The position numbers and the translations under genes are program-made. A stretch of 64,000 nucleotides of DNA from Dyella sp. OK004 (GTDB lineage Bacteria; Pseudomonadota; Gammaproteobacteria; Xanthomonadales; Rhodanobacteraceae), in NCBI RefSeq assembly GCF_900114495.1, contig NZ_FOZI01000004.1:186001-250000 (forward strand), in the 5' to 3' direction. A model generated the notes under the pieces. The model did not search any database. It had not been told where the DNA came from and was given only the letters and a program-made list of their open reading frames with translations. This document shows, piece by piece, positions 36,092 through 44,712 of the stretch (within the stretch, counting starts at the first letter, position 1; the number at the start of each line of letters is the position of its first letter).

Positions 36092-36811
36092 TTATTTGGC
36101 CTGGAAGGCGAAGAGCCAGAGGATGGCGCCCTGGATCGGGGAGCCTACCCAGCTGACGTGATAGGTGCCGGCAGTGGTGACTTGCCGGGAGGCGACGGCG
36201 ACCTGCACGCCGCTGTTGTCGGGCAGCAGCAGGTAGCTGTCGATCACGGTGAAGTCGTTGTCGGGGCGCGCGGTCATGTGCTTTACGCCACCGTCGCCCC
36301 ACCACACCGCGATCAAGGTGGCGGGGCCGGTGGTAGTGACGTTGCCGCTGGTGAGTACCAGGCCGGTCTCGGGGTAGTTCTGCGCCACGTCCTGCAGCAC
36401 GCCGGCCTGCTTTACCTCGATAAAGGGCACGGAGATTTCGCCGCTCGCATTGCCAGGTTTGTCGATGCGCACCGTGTGCTGCGCGCCGCCCTTGGCATTT
36501 AGTGCGACATAGGCGCTGACGTTGAAGCTGCCGCCGTAGCCGTTGTAGTAGACGCTTCGCCCCAGCTGTTTCCAGCGGTTGGCGTAGCTGTCGACCGGGC
36601 GAGCGTCGTTGCTGGCGTAGCCGCCGTTGAACACGATCAGCGCGCTGCCGCTGGGCTGGGTGTCGAGCGGTTCGGTTACCGCCGGGCTTTTGCCCATGCC
36701 TTCGGAATGGGTGAGCAAGGTGTGCGCGCCGAGCACCGGCGCATCCATCGCGTGCGCGGCGGCGGAACCGGCGAGCAGCAGGGCGACGATGGCGTGACGG
36801 CGGATCGGCAT
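36092..36811 (-). CDS. Secreted protein of unknown function in the EPS cluster
   Basis: 239 residues from the ATG of MPIRRHAIVALLLAGSAAAHA, a clear signal peptide; the longer upstream frame runs into repeat DNA. The mature part is rich in beta-prone segments and Gly/Asn/Thr (SALIVFNGGYASND, SVYYNGYGGSFNVSAYVALN, GLVLTSGNVTTTGPATLIAVWWG). No lipobox, anchor or known domain. It ends 35 bases before the oxygenase gene, so the two are probably cotranscribed. It may be an exported matrix or surface component. Confidence 0.65.
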   Translation of the reverse strand: MPIRRHAIVALLLAGSAAAHAMDAPVLGAHTLLTHSEGMGKSPAVTEPLDTQPSGSALIVFNGGYASNDARPVDSYANRWKQLGRSVYYNGYGGSFNVSAYVALNAKGGAQHTVRIDKPGNASGEISVPFIEVKQAGVLQDVAQNYPETGLVLTSGNVTTTGPATLIAVWWGDGGVKHMTARPDNDFTVIDSYLLLPDNSGVQVAVASRQVTTAGTYHVSWVGSPIQGAILWLFAFQAK

Positions 36812-36825
36812 GCAGGATTCTCCAC

Positions 36826-37163
36826 TGGTTTCTGCTCCCTCCCCTGCGTGTCCCACGGGGACTACTTCGGTCGTAGCAGGGGAGGGTTGGGGTGGGGTCG
36901 AGCCCCTCAAGTTTTGTAGCGGTATCGCAAGGGTTTACCCCCTCCCAGCCTCCCCCTGCGAGCAGGGGGAGGAGTAAATCCATGCTTCTCTACTCCTCTC
37001 CTTATTTTGAAAGGGAGGGGCAGAGCGAAAGAGCGACAGGTGAGTAGCGAGGGCGCCGGAATTCTGCTCGGCCGGTTCACCGACAGGAGCCTAGCCACGC
37101 GCCATGGGCTGACTGTGCACGCACAGGCTTGTGCCCTCGTTACTCGCCTCTCGCTCCTCCTGG
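36826..37163. other. Gene-free stretch with partial repeats and hairpins
   Basis: It holds two truncated pieces of the C/G-rich end hairpin of the long repeats (around 36838-36892 and 36940-36975, the latter CCTCCCCCTGC-GAG-CAGGGGGAGG). After these come two imperfect inverted copies of GAGTAGCGAGGGC (near 37041 and, reversed, near 37131), flanking about 75 bases that include CTGTGC-AC-GCACAG. The last part is the 3' flank of the initiating transferase gene and could include its terminator. No coding sequence is supported. Confidence 0.5.
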
Positions 37164-38564
37164 TTATCGGGCACCGCGTCCGAACAGAACGACTTCCACG
37201 GTCTGGATCAGGATCAGCAGATCGAACAGCAGGTTGTGGTTCTTCACGTAGAACAGGTCGTATTTGAGTTTCTCGGCCGCCTCTTCCACCGAAGCGCCGT
37301 AGGGGTAGCTGATCTGCGCCCAGCCGGCGAGGCCGGGTTTGAGGCAATGGCGCACGCTGTAGTAGCGGATCTTGTCGGTGAGGTCGGCTACCAGCTGCGG
37401 GCGTTCCGGGCGCGGGCCGACAATGCTCATGTCGCCCTTGAACACATTCCACAGCTGTGGCAGTTCGTCGATGCGCAGCTTGCGGCTGATGCGGCCGACG
37501 CGCGTCACGCGGTCGTCGTTCTTGCAGGCCCAGCGCACCACGCCATCGCGTTCGGCGTCGGTGCGCATGCTGCGGAATTTCAGCAAGGAGAATGTCTTGC
37601 CGCGCTCGCCGACGCGTTCCTGCCGATACAGGATCGGCTGACCGGCGCCGGATTCCAGGCGGATCGCCAGCGCTTCCAGCAGCATCAGCGGCCAGCACAG
37701 CAGCATCAGCACGACGGCCATGGTGAGGTCGAAGCAGCGTTTGCTCAGCCGGCGCAGCGGCGTAGCGTTGAAGCCGCCGGAGAACACCAGCCATGACGGC
37801 TCCAGCAAAGTCAGCTGCACGCGGCCGGATTCGCGTTCGAAGAAAGTGGTGAGATCGGTGATGGTGATGCCGAGCTGGCGGCACTCCAGCAAATCGTCCA
37901 TCGGCAGGTGGCCGCGGCGGTCGTCGACGCCGACGACGACTTCATCGATCGCTTCGCGCTGTACCAGCTGCGACAGCGGTGCCTCGGCGGAAAGCACGCG
38001 TTCGTTCTCGACGACGATGGGCTCGCCTTGCCGCGGCAGATAACCCACCACATTGAAACCACGGCGGTCCGAACGGCGGCGCATCAAATTATGGAACTGC
38101 GCCGCGCGCATGCCGGCGCCGAGAATCAGCACGCGCCGCTTCAGTGCATCCAGTTCGACCAGGCGCATGAACAGGAGGCGGAAGGTAGTGACGGCGATAA
38201 AGCCAAGCACCAGCGCGATGCCCAACACGCCGCGTCCCACATAGGCCTGCGGCACCACGTAGTACGCCACCACCAGACCCAGTCCGCCCAGCACGAACGC
38301 CACGGCCTGATGCGCGAGCAAACCGAAACGCGTCATGCGCATATGTGCCTGGTATTGGCCCAGTGCGACCATCGCGAGCACGATGATCAGGGCGAACACC
38401 AGCGAGCGTTCCGGCATGTGCGCGGAGAACTCGGTCAGTTCATCGGTAGAGCGGAAATAGCGCAGCTGCATGGCGAGATTGAGCGAAGCCGCCAGTAGCA
38501 GCAGTTCGCAGCCACCGAGCAGAAGCAGCCAGCGCGCAGCTTGCCGTCGCAGGAAATGGAGCAT
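37164..38564 (-). CDS. Undecaprenyl-phosphate hexose-1-phosphate transferase (WcaJ/GumD/EpsB type)
   Basis: 466 residues from the ATG of MLHFLRRQAARWLLLLGG. Four N-terminal membrane helices (about 10-30, 50-70, 85-105, 115-135), a CoA-binding-like Rossmann domain (VLILGAGMRAAQFHNLM), a fifth helix and the catalytic sugar transferase domain (RQERVGERGKTFSLLKFRSMRTDAE, IDELPQLWNVFKGDMSIVGPRPERP, KPGLAGWAQISYPYGAS). It starts assembly by placing a sugar phosphate on the C55 lipid. The upstream region carries a 17-base motif also found before the UDP-sugar dehydrogenase gene. The C-terminal domain is of the type often found with EPS loci. Confidence 0.93.
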   Translation of the reverse strand: MLHFLRRQAARWLLLLGGCELLLLAASLNLAMQLRYFRSTDELTEFSAHMPERSLVFALIIVLAMVALGQYQAHMRMTRFGLLAHQAVAFVLGGLGLVVAYYVVPQAYVGRGVLGIALVLGFIAVTTFRLLFMRLVELDALKRRVLILGAGMRAAQFHNLMRRRSDRRGFNVVGYLPRQGEPIVVENERVLSAEAPLSQLVQREAIDEVVVGVDDRRGHLPMDDLLECRQLGITITDLTTFFERESGRVQLTLLEPSWLVFSGGFNATPLRRLSKRCFDLTMAVVLMLLCWPLMLLEALAIRLESGAGQPILYRQERVGERGKTFSLLKFRSMRTDAERDGVVRWACKNDDRVTRVGRISRKLRIDELPQLWNVFKGDMSIVGPRPERPQLVADLTDKIRYYSVRHCLKPGLAGWAQISYPYGASVEEAAEKLKYDLFYVKNHNLLFDLLILIQTVEVVLFGRGAR

Positions 38565-38672
38565 CCGACTTCCCCTTGTGTTCGACCCGGATGCGGCGAG
38601 AGATCCGTCCGGCATGGTGAGGCTATGCCGTTGGGTTCTTGGGTGTCGATGTAACTTAGGTAAGAGTTGGGG

Positions 38673-38690
38673 TAGGCCGTAGGGGGGTTG
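38673..38690 (-). promoter_or_regulatory. Motif shared by two EPS promoters, copy 1
   Basis: On the minus strand it reads CAACCCCCCTACGGCCTA, about 110 bases before the sugar transferase start. Except for one C it is identical to the motif before the nucleotide-sugar dehydrogenase gene (44243-44259). The match lies outside the repeat elements. It is probably a regulator binding site or promoter element, but the protein is not identified. Confidence 0.4.
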
Positions 38691-38735
38691 CCATGTGGGT
38701 GTTGCGGGGGTGATACATGTTTTGTTTTTTTCTCT

Positions 38736-39141
38736 CGCCCTCTGAGAGAGGGCTGAGGTGAGGGTTCGGTCTTGAGCCAATCCCTCCTACTTCGTCATTC
38801 CGGCGAAGGCCGGAGGCGCTTCACAACAGCGAAGCTGGTCATCCAGTGGCGTTATCGCCTGGCTGTCGCGCCTGCGTGTCCTGGCTCGCCTGCCGCGGGC
38901 TTCCGAACCGCTGCCGCGGCTCGGGTCACTTTCTCTTTGCTGGCCCAAAGAGAAAGTAACCAAAGAGAAATGGCCTGAAGAGCAGGCGGCGCGCTTTGTA
39001 GCTACGCTTTTTCCAGTGTCAGGCGTCGGGATGGTGTTCTTCGACTTGATGGTCTGTCTCGCCTTGAAGCGCAACATCTCCCTCTCCCCTCCGGGGAGAG
39101 GGTTGGGGTGAGGGGTGGGTGCTCGGGATAACGTTGCTATG
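38736..39141. repeat. Long intergenic repeat, family B, copy 2 (fills gap)
   Basis: Same order of parts as the 34.7 kb copy, with the REP-like ATTCCGGCGAAGGCCGGA, TTCACAACAGCGAAGC, core GAACCGCTGCCGCGG, the ACTTTCTCTTT/AAAGAGAAAGT inverted repeat with the 8-base loop, GCCTGAAGAGCAGGCGGC, CCAGTGTCAGGCGTCGG and a closing C/G-rich hairpin plus GGGTGGGTGCTCGGGATAACGTTGCTA. The end is like family A, so the families share modules. It separates the PPTase operon from the sugar transferase. The remaining bases to 39245 hold nothing recognised. Confidence 0.85.
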
Positions 39142-39245
39142 GAGCGTCGGTAGGAAGGCACCCTGTGCGCGATCCATGCCGGCAAGGCGATGGGAAGAGC
39201 GGTCGCCCACAGAGCCTGCCCCGAACTTGATTCGGGGGTGGGCTC

Positions 39246-40085
39246 CTACATTTCTTCCAGCACGTGCACCTCAAGTCGCTGCACCGCTATCGGCATCGCT
39301 ACCGCGCCTACCAACCCCGGCGGCAACTCCAGGTCACGCACGCGGCACGGTGGTTGTGCGGCGGCGCTCAGGGGTGGGGTGATGGGGGTGTTGGTGGTGA
39401 TGGGGAAGGTGGAGGGGGCAAGGGTGAGGCCGACGCCGAAGGCTTTGAGGGCGGCTTCTTTGCGGGTCCATAGCTGCAGCAGGGCGCGTTCGCGTTCGCG
39501 GCGGGGGAGTTCGCGCAGTTCGCGGGCTTCGGTGGGGGTGCAGACGCTGGTGAGGAGGTCGTCGAGGGTGAGGGTGGAGAAAGTGCGTTCGATGTCGACG
39601 CCGATGCTGCGTGCATTGGCGATGGCCACGGCGACCCAGCGGCCGCTATGGCTGAGGCTGGTGGCGAAGTCGGTGCCGGGGAGCAGGGGTTGGCCGATGG
39701 GCGTGTTGGTGAGGGGGACGTCGGCGGGATCGACGTCGAGGCAGAGGCTTAGCAGCAGGCGCCACATGGCGTGGGCGAGGACATAGGTGACGTAGTCGTG
39801 GCCGTGGCGAAAGCGTGCGGCGCGCATGCGTTCGCGACTGTCGAGCAGGGCGTGGGCGGCCGCCGTGTGGGCGCGCCAGTGGATGCTGTCGAACACCAGC
39901 ACGCGGGCTTCGCCTTCGGCGGGTGCGGTGAAGGCAACGCGGGCGATGGCGAGATCGGCGGCGTGTTCGAAATGCCATGGCGTGACGGCGGTGTCGGCAG
40001 GTGCGGCAGTGGCACTCGCACCGATCATGGCATCGATGATGCGGCCGAGGTGTTCGTTGGGCGGCGGGGGTTTGTATTCGTACAT
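39246..40085 (-). CDS. 4'-phosphopantetheinyl transferase (Sfp type)
   Basis: 279 residues. Sfp-family motifs: SLSHSGRWVAVAIA (about 143-156), IGVDIE with metal-binding Asp164 and Glu166, and LLQLWTRKEAALKAFG with Trp206, Lys209, Glu210 and Lys214. It transfers phosphopantetheine from CoA to the serine of carrier domains. Five carrier domains are encoded next to it (two T domains in the NRPS; T and ACP in the hybrid), and this is the only PPTase in the window, so it most likely activates that line. It follows the GMC oxidoreductase gene by 11 bases, so it is expressed with the nucleotide-sugar genes. Confidence 0.9.
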   Translation of the reverse strand: MYEYKPPPPNEHLGRIIDAMIGASATAAPADTAVTPWHFEHAADLAIARVAFTAPAEGEARVLVFDSIHWRAHTAAAHALLDSRERMRAARFRHGHDYVTYVLAHAMWRLLLSLCLDVDPADVPLTNTPIGQPLLPGTDFATSLSHSGRWVAVAIANARSIGVDIERTFSTLTLDDLLTSVCTPTEARELRELPRRERERALLQLWTRKEAALKAFGVGLTLAPSTFPITTNTPITPPLSAAAQPPCRVRDLELPPGLVGAVAMPIAVQRLEVHVLEEM

Positions 40086-40096
40086 GGCGGGCGGCC

Positions 40097-41788
40097 TTAC
40101 AGAATGCCAGTGGATACAGCGCTCATCAGCGCGCCGCGCAGGTGTTCGGCCAGGCGCAGGCTCAGCGCGACGATGGTGAAGGTGGGAAACGCCCAGCCGC
40201 CGGTGGGAAATACCGAGCTTCCGGCGATGTGCAGGTTATCGATGCCGTGCACACGGCAGTGGCGGTCCACCACGCCGCTGCGCGGGTCGTCGGACATGCG
40301 CGTGGTGCCGATGTGGTGTGCGGTGCCGCGCATTAGCGGCGGTGTGTCTTCGGTCACCCACGGTTCGGGCTCAAAGCGGCCGCCGCAGGCTTGCGCCAGT
40401 TCGCTGCCGAACAGCGCCGCGGCGGTGCGGTAGGTGCGCAGGTCGAGTGGGGTGAGCCGCCAGTCGACGCATACTTTGCGTTGGCCCAGCGCATCGAGTT
40501 CGTGGCCAAGCGTGATACGGCTGTCGGGATTGGGCGCCTGTTCGAAGTAGCCGATCAGGTCGACATGGCTAGCACCCACCGTGGGTTTATCGGTGAGTTT
40601 GTGTAGAAAGGCTTTGGCGATATCGCCGGCACCGAGGCCGAGGCGCAGCACCAGGGTGCCGAGACTTTCCACTGGCGCGGCGGTGACACCGTCGAGGCGC
40701 GTCGAGCCGTTTTTCATTGCGGCGCACAGGCGAGCTTCCAGTAGTGAGCCCTCGTCCTGCACCGAAGGGCGCAGTGCGGCGCGCAGGTCGCGCAAAGCGC
40801 GGATGCCATTGGGAATCGGGCCTTCGACGGCAAACGGATGCACGCGGCCGTTCAAGAGTTTGTGCGTTTTCTGCGCTTCATGCGCCAGGCCGATTTCAGG
40901 AAAAGTCGGTCGCGGGCCTTTGCCCAGTTCGCGATCGTAAGGGCGGGTGAGGCGATGCGGTTCGTCGGTATGCACCGTGCCCAGCTTGCCGCTGGGGTGA
41001 TCCATGAAGAAGCGGCCAACCAGATCGTGCTCATTGCCCAGCCCCTGCGGCACAGAGCTGTCGGAAAGCAGCAACAGGCGCGCATTCTCGATGCCACCGC
41101 ATGCCAGCACGTAATGCCGCGCCCGTACCGTGCCGCGATGGCCGTCGAGCGAGGCGATGTGCGCTTCGCGCACGTAAGACCCGCCGGGCGAGGCTTCCAG
41201 TTCGAGCAGATTGGTGTGCAGCAGGACCTTGATGTTGTCGGCGCGCTCCAGCTCCGGGCGATACGCCTCGCCGAACAGGATCGGGCTGCGCGCAAAGATC
41301 TGATTCACCAGCGTGCCGTCATCGAAGGCAAGTGGCGGTCGCGACAACGGCGTGAGGAAGGAGCCATCGTCGAAGTCGTGGCTGTCGATCTGGCAGAACG
41401 AGCGTGCGCGCGTGTAGTACGGCTTGAGCTCGCCGTACGATAGGGGCCAGCCACTATGCGGCACCCACTCGCGCTCGCTCAGGTCCTGCCGGCTCAGCGG
41501 AATGCAGCCGCCACCCCACAGGTTGCAGCTGCCGCCGAATACGCGCATGCGCGAGGTGCCGGGATCGAACGGCGTGGAGCCGACCGAGCTGCCCTCGTAC
41601 AGTTGCTGGTTGCGTTGTTCGCCGGACAGGCCGCCGCTTTCGATCATGCACACGCTTACCGGCGTGCCGATGAAGGTGCGCGCGATGGCGATGCCGGCGG
41701 CGCCGGCGCCGATGATGCACAGGTCGGCTTCGATGCTGTCCGGATGGCTTCCACTTAAGTAGTCGATGATCACGCCATCCCCCATCAC
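40097..41788 (-). CDS. GMC-family FAD oxidoreductase
   Basis: 563 residues (or 562 from the second Met). FAD-binding ADLCIIGAGAAGIAIA at about 22-37, a second family motif FGGSCNLWGGGCIPLS, HYVLACGGIENARLLL, and the C-terminal HHIGTTRM plus SSVFPTGGWAFPTFTIV. GMC enzymes oxidise alcohols of sugars, sterols or small molecules with FAD. It carries no signal peptide. It lies between the epimerase and the PPTase, so a sugar or the NRPS/PKS product are both possible substrates; the sequence does not decide between them. Confidence 0.88.
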   Translation of the reverse strand: MMGDGVIIDYLSGSHPDSIEADLCIIGAGAAGIAIARTFIGTPVSVCMIESGGLSGEQRNQQLYEGSSVGSTPFDPGTSRMRVFGGSCNLWGGGCIPLSRQDLSEREWVPHSGWPLSYGELKPYYTRARSFCQIDSHDFDDGSFLTPLSRPPLAFDDGTLVNQIFARSPILFGEAYRPELERADNIKVLLHTNLLELEASPGGSYVREAHIASLDGHRGTVRARHYVLACGGIENARLLLLSDSSVPQGLGNEHDLVGRFFMDHPSGKLGTVHTDEPHRLTRPYDRELGKGPRPTFPEIGLAHEAQKTHKLLNGRVHPFAVEGPIPNGIRALRDLRAALRPSVQDEGSLLEARLCAAMKNGSTRLDGVTAAPVESLGTLVLRLGLGAGDIAKAFLHKLTDKPTVGASHVDLIGYFEQAPNPDSRITLGHELDALGQRKVCVDWRLTPLDLRTYRTAAALFGSELAQACGGRFEPEPWVTEDTPPLMRGTAHHIGTTRMSDDPRSGVVDRHCRVHGIDNLHIAGSSVFPTGGWAFPTFTIVALSLRLAEHLRGALMSAVSTGIL

Positions 41789-41837
41789 CTGCGCATTGTT
41801 GTTGGTTGTGCTTCGGTGCTTGCCTGGCGTGTGGATG

Positions 41838-42848
41838 TCACGCGCCGTAGTAGTCGAGGTACCAGCGTACGAAGTTGGCTATGCCGGTTTCTATCGAGAC
41901 CTGCGGCCTATACCCAACGGCCTGTATCAGGCTTGTTACATCCGCTTCAGTGTCCGGCACATCGCCGGCCTGCAGCGGCAGCATCTCCATGGTGGCCTTG
42001 CGGCCGAGACACTGCTCCAGCACTTCGATGTACTGCATCAGCTCCACCGGACGTTCGTTGCCGATGTTGAAGAGCCGGTACGGCGCCACGCCGCTGCTGG
42101 CAGGGTCCGGCGCCAGGCTGTCCCAGCGCGCGTCTTTGGTCGGCACCGCGTCGAGCGTGCGCAGCACGCCTTCCACGATGTCGTCGATGTAAGTGAAGCT
42201 GCGTTTGTGTCGCCCGTGGTTGAACACCTTGATCGGCTCGCCCGCGAGGATCGCCTGGGTGAACAGGAACAGAGCCATATCCGGCCGGCCCCACGGGCCA
42301 TACACGGTAAAGAAGCGCAACCCCGTGCACGGAATGCCGTACAGATGTGCGTAGCTGTGCGCCATCTGCTCGTTGGCCTTCTTGGTAGCCGCGTAGAGCG
42401 TGAGCGGATGCTCAGCGGAGCGATGTTCGGAGAACGGCATGTCGGTATTGGCACCGTAGACCGAGCTGGTGGAAGCGAACACCAGATGTTCCACCAGATG
42501 CTGCCGGCAACCCTCCAGCACGTGCAGGAAGCCGGTGACATTGCTGCTCGTGTACACATGCGGGTTTTGCGCGGCGTAGCGCACGCCAGCCTGCGCGGCG
42601 AGATGTACCACGCGTTGCGGCCGGTAGGTAGCGAAGGCGTGTTCCATCGCGGCACGATCGGACAAATCAATCTGCAGGTGCGTGTAATGCGGATGCTCGA
42701 GAAAGCGCGCGAGCCGCGCGCGTTTCAGGGTGACGTCGTAATAGTCATTGAGGTTGTCAATACCGATCACGCGCTCGCCACGCTCCAGCAGGCGCTGCGC
42801 TACATGGGACCCGATGAAACCGGCGGTGCCGGTGACCAGCACACTCAT
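41838..42848 (-). CDS. NAD-dependent nucleotide-sugar epimerase (UDP-glucuronate 4-epimerase type)
   Basis: 336 residues. Short-chain extended Rossmann signature TGTAGFIGSH (6-15), DNLNDYYDVTLKRARL typical of CapI/LspL enzymes, FASTSSVYG with the catalytic Ser, and Y152-x3-K156 (LYAATKKANEQ). The conserved RFFTVYGPWGRPDMALF follows. These enzymes interconvert UDP-glucuronate and UDP-galacturonate. Coupled to the dehydrogenase upstream by a two-base gap, so the pair probably supplies a uronic acid to the polymer. Confidence 0.9.
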   Translation of the reverse strand: MSVLVTGTAGFIGSHVAQRLLERGERVIGIDNLNDYYDVTLKRARLARFLEHPHYTHLQIDLSDRAAMEHAFATYRPQRVVHLAAQAGVRYAAQNPHVYTSSNVTGFLHVLEGCRQHLVEHLVFASTSSVYGANTDMPFSEHRSAEHPLTLYAATKKANEQMAHSYAHLYGIPCTGLRFFTVYGPWGRPDMALFLFTQAILAGEPIKVFNHGRHKRSFTYIDDIVEGVLRTLDAVPTKDARWDSLAPDPASSGVAPYRLFNIGNERPVELMQYIEVLEQCLGRKATMEMLPLQAGDVPDTEADVTSLIQAVGYRPQVSIETGIANFVRWYLDYYGA

Positions 42849-42850
42849 GA

Positions 42851-44128
42851 CTACAATCTCCCGTCCACCTCGTTGCGCGGCAGCACGTACTTCACGTCGT
42901 AGATCACTGCGCCCGGCTTGCCGTAGGCGCGGATGCCGACTGCGCCCAGCGCGACAAACTCGCGATGGCCGACGGCGACGATCACGGCGTCATAGCTGCC
43001 GGCCTGCGGCTGCGCGACCGGCGTGATGGCGTACTCGTGTTCCGCCTCGGCAGGGTTGACCCACGGATCGTGTACGTCGATCTCCGCGTTGTAGCCGCGC
43101 AGCGCCTGCACGATGTCGACCACGCGCGTATTGCGCAGGTCTGGGCAGTTTTCCTTGAAGGTGAGGCCGAGCAACAGTACACGCGCGCGCACCGGGTTGA
43201 TGCCCTTGCGCACCATCAGCCGGATCACCTCGCCAGCGATGTATGGACCCATGCCGTCATTGGTGCGGCGTCCTGCGAGAATCACATCGGGGTGATGACC
43301 GACTTCCTGCGCCTTGTGCGTGAGGTAGTACGGATCGACGCTGATGCAGTGGCCGCCGACCAGGCCGGGGCGAAACGGCAGGAAATTCCACTTGGTACCT
43401 GCCGCCTGCAGCACTTCCAGCGTGTCGATGCCGAGCTTGTTGAACAGGATGGAGAGATCGTTGACCAGGGCGATGTTGAGGTCGCGCTGAGTGTTCTCGA
43501 TCACCTTGGCCGCTTCCGCCACCTTGATGCAGCTGGCCCTATGCGTGCCGGCGGTGATGATCGAGCCGTACAGGCGATCGACGAAGTCAGCGGTCTCCGG
43601 CGTGGAGCCGGAAGTGACCTTGAGAATGCTGGTGACGCGGTGTTCCTTGTCGCCCGGGTTGATGCGCTCCGGGCTGTAGCCCGCGAAGAAATCGCGGTTG
43701 AACACCAGGCCGGAGCCCTGTTCCAGGATCGGCACGCACACTTCCTCGGTGCAGCCGGGGTAGACCGTAGATTCATACACCACGATGTCGCCGCGCTTGA
43801 GTACCTTGCTCAGCGATTCGCTGGCGCGGATCAGTGGGCGCAGGTCCGGCCGTTTGGCCGCGTCGATCGGCGTGGGTACGGTGACGATGTAGACGTTGCG
43901 GTCGCGCAGATCGTCCAGCGCGGCGCTGAAGCGCAAGTGCGCGACCGAGGCCAGTTCGGCGGCATCCACTTCCAGCGTGCTGTCGCGCCCTTTGCGCAGT
44001 TCGTCGATACGCGATTGGTTGATGTCGAAACCGACGGTGTCGTAGTGCTTGCCAAATTCCACGGCCAGCGGCAGGCCGACATAGCCCAGTCCGACGATGG
44101 CGAGTTTGGTGTCTTCCAGGTTCCGCAT
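42851..44128 (-). CDS. Nucleotide-sugar dehydrogenase (UDP-sugar 6-dehydrogenase, TviB/WbpO-like)
   Basis: 425 residues from the ATG of MRNLEDTKLAIVGLGYVGLPLAV; an upstream extension to 44212 is low-complexity. NAD-binding GxGxxG, VTVPTPID, YESTVYPGCTEE, and the catalytic Cys261 in GLVGGHCISVDPYYLT, which resembles the enzymes acting on UDP-N-acetylhexosamines more than UDP-glucose 6-dehydrogenase. The C-terminal third domain has LTFKENCPDLRNTRV. It oxidises C6 of a UDP-sugar to the uronic acid. First gene of the EPS cluster, with a motif at 44243 shared with the sugar transferase promoter. Confidence 0.92.
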   Translation of the reverse strand: MRNLEDTKLAIVGLGYVGLPLAVEFGKHYDTVGFDINQSRIDELRKGRDSTLEVDAAELASVAHLRFSAALDDLRDRNVYIVTVPTPIDAAKRPDLRPLIRASESLSKVLKRGDIVVYESTVYPGCTEEVCVPILEQGSGLVFNRDFFAGYSPERINPGDKEHRVTSILKVTSGSTPETADFVDRLYGSIITAGTHRASCIKVAEAAKVIENTQRDLNIALVNDLSILFNKLGIDTLEVLQAAGTKWNFLPFRPGLVGGHCISVDPYYLTHKAQEVGHHPDVILAGRRTNDGMGPYIAGEVIRLMVRKGINPVRARVLLLGLTFKENCPDLRNTRVVDIVQALRGYNAEIDVHDPWVNPAEAEHEYAITPVAQPQAGSYDAVIVAVGHREFVALGAVGIRAYGKPGAVIYDVKYVLPRNEVDGRL

Positions 44129-44242
44129 ACGAACACCCTGTTCGCGGGTTGGACTGCTGGGCGGTTGTTGCCGGACGGCGCCCGGTTGGGGGCGGCTGTG
44201 CGTGGTGGGCAAAGGCTAGCAGGGTGGGGGGTGGATGCCTGA

Positions 44243-44259
44243 TAGGCCGTAGGGGGTTG
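44243..44259 (-). promoter_or_regulatory. Motif shared by two EPS promoters, copy 2
   Basis: On the minus strand it reads CAACCCCCTACGGCCTA, 115 bases before the dehydrogenase start. It matches the motif at 38673-38690 apart from one C. See that entry. Confidence 0.4.
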
Positions 44260-44310
44260 GCCGGATGGCCGATCCGTTTTTCTCTCTCTCCTTTCCCTGC
44301 CGGGTGATCC

Positions 44311-44712
44311 GATGCTCCCTCTCCCTTTGGGGAGAGGGTTGGGGTGAGGGTTCGGCTCTTGCGATATCCCCTCCTACTTCGTCATCCCTGCGCAGGCAGG
44401 GATCCAGTAGTGAAGCGCTTCGATGGTCGCGTTGTCGCGACCGGGCTCGCCTGCCGCGGGCTTCCGAACCGCTGCCGCGGTCCGGGTCACTTTCTCTTTG
44501 CTGGCCCAAAGAGAAAGTAACCAAAGAGAAATGGCCTGAAGAGCAGGCGGTGTGCTCTGTAGCTGCGCCCTTTCCAGTGTCAGGCGTCGGGATGACTTTC
44601 TTGCGGACCTGATCTTTCAGCACTCACGTCGCACAGGGGCTCAGAGATCAAGAGCCATACCCAGAGCAAAACGCGTCTTCCCCTCCCCCTGCTTGCAGGG
44701 GGGGCGGGAGGG
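44311..44712. repeat. Long intergenic repeat, family B, copy 3 (most of a 935-base gap)
   Basis: Head CCCTCTCCCTTTGGGGAGAGGG, then the version CATCCCTGCGCAGGCAGGGATCCAGTAGTGAAGCGCTTCGATGG (shared in part with family A copy 3), the common core, the ACTTTCTCTTT/AAAGAGAAAGT inverted repeat with an 8-base loop, GCCTGAAGAGCAGGCGG and CCAGTGTCAGGCGTCGG. It ends near CCCTGCTTGCAGGG. This copy is therefore a mosaic of A and B segments. 44713-45063 holds no supported gene; it includes the leader of the small secreted protein gene. Confidence 0.8.
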
